Program-made: the position numbers and the translations under genes
The notes under the pieces: generated by a model
Told to the model about the DNA's origin: nothing
Database searches by the model: none
Seen by the model: only the letters and a program-made list of their open reading frames with translations
In this document: piece after piece, positions 54,654 through 64,000 of the stretch
Layout: every line of letters begins with the position of its first letter
Position numbering within the stretch: the first letter of the stretch is position 1
Source: Chengkuizengella sp. SCS-71B
GTDB taxonomy: Bacteria; Bacillota; Bacilli; Paenibacillales; KCTC-33759
Assembly: GCF_040100845.1 (NCBI RefSeq)
Contig: NZ_JAZHSH010000001.1
Location: 2,026,001 to 2,090,000 of the forward strand
DNA length: 64,000 nt
Direction of reading: 5' to 3'

Positions 54654-57554
54654 ATGATAGAGTTCAAAAAGAATTATTTAACTGGTTTTATGATTCGTAT
54701 CATGTTTTTTATCATTTTAATTTCAATGAGTGTATTCTCTACTACAATGGTAAATGCAGAAGAACGAGAAGGATATATTATGTTTGATAGAGTCACTCAT
54801 CAGGTATATTATCCTGAGGAAACAGTAGAAAACGAATCTAATTTAAAATCATCTATAGATCCAAAGTCTACAATTTCAAAATCTACCAATTTAAGCAATG
54901 TAGAAGGTGGGAGCAGTTCAGAGCCTTACCTAGAACCTGAATTAAACATTCCAGCTGTTAAAGCCACTGAGCCATTGCCACTTAAAACTTATGAAAATAG
55001 AACTTCTTTTCAAGGCATAGAGCCTGTAAACTATATACCCGTTAAATTCAAAGTCGATCGTGATTATTTCCCTAATAATGATATGATGCTAAAGGTTTTA
55101 AATGATGCATTAAATGATCAGGATCCAAATGTCATTACGTTTATTGGTGTTTATGATCCAGTAACAGAATCTGTAACTAATTACTTCCCTTTGAATGCAC
55201 CTGATGAGATCATTCTTTTGTTAAATAAAGATTCATACTTTGCTGAAGGTCTTACCTTAGATGTTGAAGAATGGTGGGAAACAGAGGCAGGTAATTATGG
55301 GAATTCAGGTGGATCTCCGGTAACGAAAACGATTAATAGAACTTTTGGTATACAAGATTCAAAGCAAGATTCAACGATGATCACCCATGGAACTGGAGTA
55401 GACTTAAGTCTTGGATTTAAAATTGAAAAAAATGCTATGGTAATAAAAAAGACTTTTGAATTTGGTACTACAGTTAATTATAACTATTCTAATTCAAGTA
55501 CAACTGCATTTACTAGAACATACCACTCGTCTAGAACCGATTCATTCCAAGTACAATTTGGAACCAAATATCCAGGTACTGCTTATAAATGGGCAGTGTA
55601 CGATCTAGTGACACGAACGAAAGTGAATTATTCAAATGCACCTCATTTCAGTGAATTAGATGATGCTTTTAAAAATATCAATAATTACGGACTTACACCT
55701 GATATTAGCTATACACCTGATGTTGAGAGCTATCATCTTTCTGATATGAAGAATGCAGTATACTCCGTTGTAGAAGTACCAATTTATGATCAGGATAATG
55801 ATCTATCAAAGCCGAATCATTTAACGGCTACTCAAGATTTCCAAAACTTAACGATCACACTGAACTGGGAGGCAGTATCGGAAGATAAAATAGCGCAAGA
55901 GAGTGATTTCAATAATGGAAAGGTAGCAGGTTACTTTGTTTATAAAAATGATCATCTTGCTGCAACTATTTTTGACCCAACGAGAACAAGTTGGACTGAC
56001 CTTAATGTCGAGCCTAGAAAAGAGAATACGTATTATCTCCGATCGTTTAGTAATAACCAATATGTGAGTACTAAACAATTCTACAGACAGATTTCACCTA
56101 ACACGAATGTAGTGACCGAAACGGTAGAATTAGATGCTGCAGAATTTAGTCGGTTGGTCGTTGGTTGCTCCATTCCATTTACTTTGACAGATAATCAAGA
56201 GCCTGCAGGGGAAGGCACGTATTATATTTTATATATTGGAAACCCAGCTACAGGTGGAGAAGAAGTGGGTAGATTTGTAGGAAAAGAGAATGCTATAAAC
56301 CTCTCACCAGAGTTATATGACCTCTTAAAAGAAAACACAGATGAAGAATTTTATGTTGTGAAAGAAGTCCTATATAATGAGGGTACCATCCGTTCCTCAG
56401 CTGTGAGAATGCCTGGTCAACATTTTACAGTGACCGAAACTGCATTTTTGTTTTCAGAAGCAGGTTTTAATGGCGATTGTGTTACGGTAAGTAAGACGAG
56501 TGACTGGAGAAATAATACTAATTTAAATACCTCAATCAATTTTGATAACAGGTTGTCATCGATGTTAGTGCAAGGAAATGTATTGGTGTACCTATTTGGA
56601 GACTTAGACGGTCTAGGAAATAAGCAAACATTTTTCACGGATGAGAATGGTTATGCTTATGTTCGCGACTTTAACGATGAACTTATAGGCTCGAATATCG
56701 TATCTTCTATAAGGGTAATGGAAAAGAAAGCAGGAGTCTATCTGTTTACAGGCCCAGATTATTATGGTCGAAGTAGCCATTTTGCTACGTCGGATAAAAT
56801 AGATATAAGATATAATGATCCTGGTATGTGGCAAAACAGTGACGAAGTATCATCTGTAAAAGTAATTGGACCTTATGCATATGTTGGATATGAGCATGGC
56901 AATTATTCAGGAAAACTGGCTATAATTAAAGAGGGTTATGACGGAAGAAATTTAGGTAGTATGGGTATGGATAATCGAGTGTCATCAATGTCAGTAATAC
57001 ATGGTGAAGGTGTATGGTTCTTTGATGGTATTAATTTTGGAGGGAATCATAAACGTCTCAAACCAAACTCTATTTATAATTGTAGTTGGTCAGCGGATTG
57101 TGGAATTCCTAACGATACTTTATCTTCTGTATTAGTGATTGGAGACTATGGAGTTGGAATGTTTCTTCACAGAAATTATAGTGGATTTATGTATCCAACA
57201 AGACATCATATAAGTGATATGGAAAATTCTAGTGGATTAGGAGATAATAATATGTCATCATTTAGAATATTTCCAAAAGGAGTCTATTTAGGAGATAAGA
57301 ATCATTTATTTGTGGGTGGAGTCGAAAGGCATGTAACCACTCCAGGAGAATATAGATTCATAGAGCAATTAGGTTTTCCAGATAATAAACTAAGTGCAAT
57401 GTTTGTTATCGGTGATTATAGAGTAACCCTATACAGAGATCCTATTTTTAGAGGGGGGAGTACAGTAGCTACTGACGGTTGGTATGATGGGCATCTTGGT
57501 AATCAAGCCGTAGGGGAAAATGATGCCAGTTCCATTATAATTGAAGAATATTAA
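54654..57554 (+). CDS. Secreted multidomain protein with beta/gamma-crystallin motifs, paralog 2
   Basis: 966 residues, GGGGAGGG before the ATG. Its layout is that of the gene at 51515: signal peptide (SMSVFSTTMVNA), LDVEEWWET, beta-rich Ser/Thr segment (HGTGVDLSLGFKIEKN; YNYSNSSTTAFTRT), FN3-like domain (HLTATQDFQNLTITLNWEAV), and eight crystallin motifs. The motifs are DNRLSS, SNIVSS, SDEVSS, DNRVSS, NDTLSS, DNNMSS, DNKLSA and NDASSI; the last two depart from the consensus. The gap between the genes is 247 bp, with the element at 54570. It arose by tandem duplication. Whether the two products act as partners or alternatives is unknown. Confidence 0.75.
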   Translation: MIEFKKNYLTGFMIRIMFFIILISMSVFSTTMVNAEEREGYIMFDRVTHQVYYPEETVENESNLKSSIDPKSTISKSTNLSNVEGGSSSEPYLEPELNIPAVKATEPLPLKTYENRTSFQGIEPVNYIPVKFKVDRDYFPNNDMMLKVLNDALNDQDPNVITFIGVYDPVTESVTNYFPLNAPDEIILLLNKDSYFAEGLTLDVEEWWETEAGNYGNSGGSPVTKTINRTFGIQDSKQDSTMITHGTGVDLSLGFKIEKNAMVIKKTFEFGTTVNYNYSNSSTTAFTRTYHSSRTDSFQVQFGTKYPGTAYKWAVYDLVTRTKVNYSNAPHFSELDDAFKNINNYGLTPDISYTPDVESYHLSDMKNAVYSVVEVPIYDQDNDLSKPNHLTATQDFQNLTITLNWEAVSEDKIAQESDFNNGKVAGYFVYKNDHLAATIFDPTRTSWTDLNVEPRKENTYYLRSFSNNQYVSTKQFYRQISPNTNVVTETVELDAAEFSRLVVGCSIPFTLTDNQEPAGEGTYYILYIGNPATGGEEVGRFVGKENAINLSPELYDLLKENTDEEFYVVKEVLYNEGTIRSSAVRMPGQHFTVTETAFLFSEAGFNGDCVTVSKTSDWRNNTNLNTSINFDNRLSSMLVQGNVLVYLFGDLDGLGNKQTFFTDENGYAYVRDFNDELIGSNIVSSIRVMEKKAGVYLFTGPDYYGRSSHFATSDKIDIRYNDPGMWQNSDEVSSVKVIGPYAYVGYEHGNYSGKLAIIKEGYDGRNLGSMGMDNRVSSMSVIHGEGVWFFDGINFGGNHKRLKPNSIYNCSWSADCGIPNDTLSSVLVIGDYGVGMFLHRNYSGFMYPTRHHISDMENSSGLGDNNMSSFRIFPKGVYLGDKNHLFVGGVERHVTTPGEYRFIEQLGFPDNKLSAMFVIGDYRVTLYRDPIFRGGSTVATDGWYDGHLGNQAVGENDASSIIIEEY

Positions 57555-57570
57555 AATATAGTAAATGAAT

Positions 57571-57637
57571 AAAAGGAGTAGTCCTATTAGTGAAATGTTT
57601 AATTATCACTAAAGGGACTGCTCCTCTTTATTTATTT
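57571..57637 (+). terminator. Terminator after crystallin-motif paralog 2
   Basis: AAAGGAGTAGTCC pairs with GGGACTGCTCCTCTTT over a long stem with mismatches, and TTAGTGA with TCACTAA inside it, then a T-rich tail. It is related in sequence to the terminator at 54422, as expected from duplication. Confidence 0.72.
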
Positions 57638-57855
57638 CTGACCCCTATTATAAGTAAACCTACAATTTTTTATGATTTCTTTTCATGAGAATAACGTTTT
57701 TCTAGGCGAAAGCATATTATATTCTTATCCTGCATTTCACATTTCAGTATAATCGATTGTGGGCTGTAGGTGCTTAAATAATCAGTTAATAATGAGAAGA
57801 CATAGAGCTTTCATGGAAAGAAGATTTATTTTTTACTTAAAAGGAAGGTGATTAT

Positions 57856-58863
57856 ATGGGAAGAAAGATGTTTATATTATTGTTGATTTCAGCTTTATCT
57901 TTTGGAACCATTCTAAGTGCATGTGGGAATAATGAGGATGATCCAACTAAACTTCGTGTAGGAGAAGTAACAAGATCCATATTTTATGCTCCCCAATATG
58001 TAGCATTATCTCAAGGATTTTTTGAAGATGAAGGCTTAGAAGTAGAGCTAATTACTACATGGGGTGGAGACAAGACAATGACTACACTGCTTGCAAATGG
58101 AATTGATATTGCTTTAGTTGGTTCAGAAACCTCAATATATGTTTATCAGCAAGGCTCAGATGATCCTGTCATTAATTTTGCTCAGTTAACTCAAACTGAC
58201 GGAAGTTTTTTAGTGTCGAGAGATCCTCTTAGTTCATTTAGTTGGAATCTTTTAAAAGGAAGTACATTTTTAGGGCAGAGAAAAGGCGGGATGCCTCAAA
58301 TGGCTGGAGAGTTTGCTCTGAAGAAACATGGTATTGACCCTCACAATGATATGGAGTTAATTCAAAATATTGAGTTTGCTAATATTGCTTCAGCATTTGC
58401 CTCTGGAACAGGTGATTTTGTGCAATTATTTGAACCAACAGCGACTGTTTTTGAACAAGAAGGAACGGGATATGTCATTGCTTCATTTGGTATTGAAAGC
58501 GGCCATTTACCTTACACCGTTTATATGAGTAAGGAAAGTTTTATTAAAAACAACAAAGATGCTGTTCAAAAATACACGAATGCAATTCACAAGGCACAAA
58601 AGTGGGTAGAAACTAACAGTGTAAAACAAATTAAGGATGCAATCTCTCCATTTTTCGAGGATATTGATGAGGAGATTATTGAATTAGTTATTGATCGTTA
58701 TAGAGCTCAAGGATCATATGCAACAGATCCTATAGTAGATGAAAATGAATGGAATAATTTGTTAGATGTTATGGTAGAGGCTGGGGAACTTGAAGAAAGA
58801 GCATCACATCAAATTTTAGTTGATAATTCTTTTGCTGAAAAAGCAATTAAAAGTCTAGAGTAA
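57856..58863 (+). CDS. ABC importer substrate-binding lipoprotein (NMT1/SsuA-like)
   Basis: 335 residues. The signal ends in the lipobox LSAC with Cys23. The binding protein resembles the NMT1/THI5, SsuA/TauA group: VGEVTRSIFYAPQYVALSQGFFEDEGLEVELITTWGGDK (seen as consecutive blocks) and LANGIDIALVGSE. AAGGAAGGTG lies upstream of the ATG. It is the first gene of a three-gene importer. The substrate could be a pyrimidine precursor of thiamine, an aromatic or alkyl sulfonate, or riboflavin-like compounds; no TPP or FMN riboswitch is seen in the leader, so I leave it open. Confidence 0.88.
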   Translation: MGRKMFILLLISALSFGTILSACGNNEDDPTKLRVGEVTRSIFYAPQYVALSQGFFEDEGLEVELITTWGGDKTMTTLLANGIDIALVGSETSIYVYQQGSDDPVINFAQLTQTDGSFLVSRDPLSSFSWNLLKGSTFLGQRKGGMPQMAGEFALKKHGIDPHNDMELIQNIEFANIASAFASGTGDFVQLFEPTATVFEQEGTGYVIASFGIESGHLPYTVYMSKESFIKNNKDAVQKYTNAIHKAQKWVETNSVKQIKDAISPFFEDIDEEIIELVIDRYRAQGSYATDPIVDENEWNNLLDVMVEAGELEERASHQILVDNSFAEKAIKSLE

Positions 58864-58879
58864 TAGAGGGATGAGATGA

Positions 58880-59680
58880 ATGAATCACGCTGTAAAATTA
58901 ATCGGTGTCTCACATGTGTATGTTTCTGAACAACAGGCACTTCTAGCAGTTGAAAATATTGATCTTTCTATTGAACCAGGAGAGTTTGTAAGTTTTGTGG
59001 GTCCTAGTGGCTGTGGCAAAACAACGATTTTATCCATTTTAGCAGGTTTAATTAAACCTTCTCAGGGCAGCGTGTCAATTTTTAATCAAGAAATATCAGG
59101 TCCCTCAAATAGAATGGGTTATATGCTTCAACATGATTATTTGTTTCCTTGGAGGACGATATTAAACAATGCTCTAATTGGCTTAGAAATAATGAAACAA
59201 TTAAATGCTGAGACAAAATCTCATACGATGTATTTGTTAAATGAAATGGGGTTATCAGAAACATTTCATTTGTATCCTGATCAGTTATCTGGTGGAATGA
59301 GACAAAGAGTCGCACTAGTAAGGACATTAGCAACTCAACCAGATATCTTATTGCTAGACGAACCATTCTCAGCTCTCGATTATCAAACTAAATTAAAATT
59401 AGAAGATTTAGTTTTTGAAACCTTAAAAACTCACAATAAAACTGCGATATTAGTGACCCATGATATTTCTGAAGCTGTAGCGATGAGCGATAGAGTTGTA
59501 ATTTTAAATCGGAACCCTGGAAGAATTCATAAAATAATTAAAATACCAGATGCAATTAGAAGTATGCTACCTTTTCAAACTAGAGAAGAAGAAGACTTTA
59601 GAAGGCTGTTCAATGAGATTTGGCATGAGTTAGAAAATATAGGAGATAAGGGTGATCGCTTTGATGCAGAGAAATTCTGA
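58880..59680 (+). CDS. ABC importer ATPase (SsuB/TauB/ThiZ-like)
   Basis: 266 residues. Walker A GPSGCGKTT, Q-loop MLQHDYLFPWRT, signature LSGGMRQR, Walker B ILLLDEPFSALD and H-loop VTHDISEA are complete. The PWRT Q-loop and the NPGRI motif near the end are usual for the nitrate/sulfonate/taurine class. GAGGGATGAG precedes the ATG. The gene overlaps the permease start by 29 nt. Confidence 0.93.
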   Translation: MNHAVKLIGVSHVYVSEQQALLAVENIDLSIEPGEFVSFVGPSGCGKTTILSILAGLIKPSQGSVSIFNQEISGPSNRMGYMLQHDYLFPWRTILNNALIGLEIMKQLNAETKSHTMYLLNEMGLSETFHLYPDQLSGGMRQRVALVRTLATQPDILLLDEPFSALDYQTKLKLEDLVFETLKTHNKTAILVTHDISEAVAMSDRVVILNRNPGRIHKIIKIPDAIRSMLPFQTREEEDFRRLFNEIWHELENIGDKGDRFDAEKF

Positions 59681-60476
59681 TCCAAGTTCACTTGTAAATA
59701 AGATTCAACATAATTTTGCCATAAAACAAAAAAAAGAAAAGCGGATGATTTTTGTTGTACAACTGTTAATTTTGTTATCCTTTCTTAGTTTATGGGAAGT
59801 TGCAGGACGTTTTAAATGGGTGGATGTATTGCTATTTAGTTATCCAAGCAAAATTTTAAAACTATTATATATGAAGCTAATTGATGGTTCTTTGTTACCT
59901 CATATAAGTACAACATTAATTGAAACAGTGATTGGATTTTTGTTAGGAACTATATGTGGTACTTTACTTGCTGTTATCATTTGGAGTTCTAAAATTCTTG
60001 AAAAAGTTCTAGATCCTTTTTTAGTTGTATTAAATAGTATGCCTAAAATAGCGTTAGGTCCACTTTTTATTGTAGGTTTAGGACCAGGGTATTTATCAAT
60101 TATTGCAATGACGCTTGCAATCACAGTTATCATTACAACCTTAGTTATATTAAATAGCTTTAAGGAAATTGATTCAAATTATATAAAAGTAGTACGGATC
60201 TTTGGTGCTAGTAAAAGTGAAACATTTAGGAAGGTTATTTTACCTGCTTCTTTTCCGACCATAGTATCAACATTAAAGGTTAATGTAGGATTAGCATGGA
60301 TAGGGTCCATCGTTGGCGAATTCTTAGTATCTCAACAAGGACTAGGTTATTTGATTATATATGGATTTCAAGTTTTTAATTTCACATTAGTAATGGGCAG
60401 TTTATTTATTATTGCCTTTTTTGCAACGATAATGTATCAAGGTGTAGCTTATCTAGAGATGAGACTAAATAAATAA
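59652..60476 (+). CDS. ABC importer permease (SsuC/TauC/ThiX-like)
   Basis: 274 residues. GTG 59652 has AGGAG six bases upstream and is chosen over ATG 59664, 12 nt later. Six hydrophobic segments are present. The EAA loop reads RIFGASKSETFRKVILPASFPTIV, given here as GASKSETFRKVILPASFP. LNSMPKIALGPLFIVGLG is typical of the class. Together with the preceding two genes it completes the importer. No terminator hairpin is seen between it and the rRNA promoters. Confidence 0.92.
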   Translation: MIALMQRNSDPSSLVNKIQHNFAIKQKKEKRMIFVVQLLILLSFLSLWEVAGRFKWVDVLLFSYPSKILKLLYMKLIDGSLLPHISTTLIETVIGFLLGTICGTLLAVIIWSSKILEKVLDPFLVVLNSMPKIALGPLFIVGLGPGYLSIIAMTLAITVIITTLVILNSFKEIDSNYIKVVRIFGASKSETFRKVILPASFPTIVSTLKVNVGLAWIGSIVGEFLVSQQGLGYLIIYGFQVFNFTLVMGSLFIIAFFATIMYQGVAYLEMRLNK

Positions 60477-60532
60477 AAAATCTGAGAACAAAGTATATTA
60501 TTACTACAGGAAAAAAAGATTTAAAAAAATGC

Positions 60533-60562
60533 TTGCAATTAATCGATAGCATGTGATATATT
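60533..60562 (+). promoter_or_regulatory. rRNA operon promoter P1
   Basis: TTGCAA (60533-60538) and TATATT (60557-60562) with an 18-bp spacer. Confidence 0.6.
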
Positions 60563-60609
60563 ATTCAAGTCGCCGCTGAAATGGACGACATGGAATAATA
60601 AAAAAGTGC

Positions 60610-60639
60610 TTGACAATAAATAAGGATTTGTTGTATGAT
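60610..60639 (+). promoter_or_regulatory. rRNA operon promoter P2
   Basis: A perfect TTGACA (60610-60615) and TATGAT (60634-60639), 18-bp spacer, about 210 bp before the 16S gene. A leader with CTTTGCACCTTGAAAAC (boxA region) follows. Confidence 0.75.
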
Positions 60640-60848
60640 GAATAAGTCGCTCTCAAACAAAGAACGACAACAACAAATATTCTTTGCACCTTGAAAACTG
60701 AATAACGAGTGAACTTACGGAGACTTGAAATTTTTCAGGAATCCAAACAAATAGCTCAAAAGTTTTAAACTTTTGGGAACCCGGATATAACATGTAACAA
60801 AGAATGAGCCAAGCGCTCTAACATAGTTGTGATCGAGAGATTGCAACC

Positions 60849-64000
<3,152 letters not shown>

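Noticed and set aside
57638..57855. Possible TPP or FMN riboswitch before the ABC importer
   Set aside because: The conserved cores (CTGAGA with paired TPP elements, or the AGGATAT/GGGGC pattern of FMN) are absent.

Overview
The window is AT-rich chromosomal DNA from a low-GC Gram-positive of the order Bacillales. The 16S rRNA opening, bacillithiol-associated YtxJ, a sporulenol-type terpene cyclase, an EcsC-family protein, strong AGGAGG-type ribosome binding sites and frequent TTG/GTG starts all fit. A Paenibacillaceae-like host is my best guess, but I do not assign a genus.

Layout. (1) 1-3465: end of a SbnB-like 2,3-diaminopropionate gene, a secreted subtilisin-like protease and a short-chain dehydrogenase. 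(2) 3741-13987: a type IV pilus locus. pilB-pilT-pilC-pilA-pilD-pilM-pilN-pilO run on the plus strand, with two prepilin-like genes divergent from them and a third large pilin-like protein beyond. (3) 14253-22761: thymidylate synthase and dihydrofolate reductase, one long and two short ChrA-type transporters around a GH15-like protein, a TetR regulator, a GNAT acetyltransferase, a CDGSH protein and a YcdB-like protein. (4) 22971-35730: a MarR-MMPL operon, three tandem copies of an unrecognised 68-residue protein, a ferritin-like protein, a DrrAB-like ABC exporter, YtxJ, EcsC, an M42 peptidase, a lipoprotein with a copper-amine-oxidase-type stalk domain, a methyltransferase relic and a histidine phosphatase.

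(5) 36128-48045 is the most unusual part. A 2291-residue WapA/RHS protein ends in a glycine-rich hydrophobic toxin-like tail and is followed by a small membrane protein, its likely immunity partner. Downstream are degenerate orphan tail and immunity cassettes. Each begins inside the conserved RHS end, and near-identical terminator hairpins separate them. The array has been broken by a truncated group IIC-like intron placed directly after one terminator, an IS1182-like fragment and an IS110-like scrap. Five TTAAYG-type direct repeats at exact 11-bp spacing, typical of PhoP/WalR-class response regulators, and a G9 tract lie upstream of the RHS gene.

(6) 48427-60476: a tetraprenyl-beta-curcumene-type cyclase, a HAD hydrolase and two paralogous ~965-residue secreted proteins. 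The paralogs carry eight beta/gamma-crystallin-type motifs each, an FN3-like domain and a possible aerolysin-like segment. An ABC importer operon follows. Both paralogs share a conserved upstream element that resembles a CcpA cre site. (7) 60533 to the end: tandem rRNA promoters, a complete 16S gene, a spacer without tRNA genes and the 5' part of a 23S gene.

A three-hairpin repeat of about 90 bp occurs at three places (3632, 6261, 26539). No CRISPR array or tRNA gene was seen.
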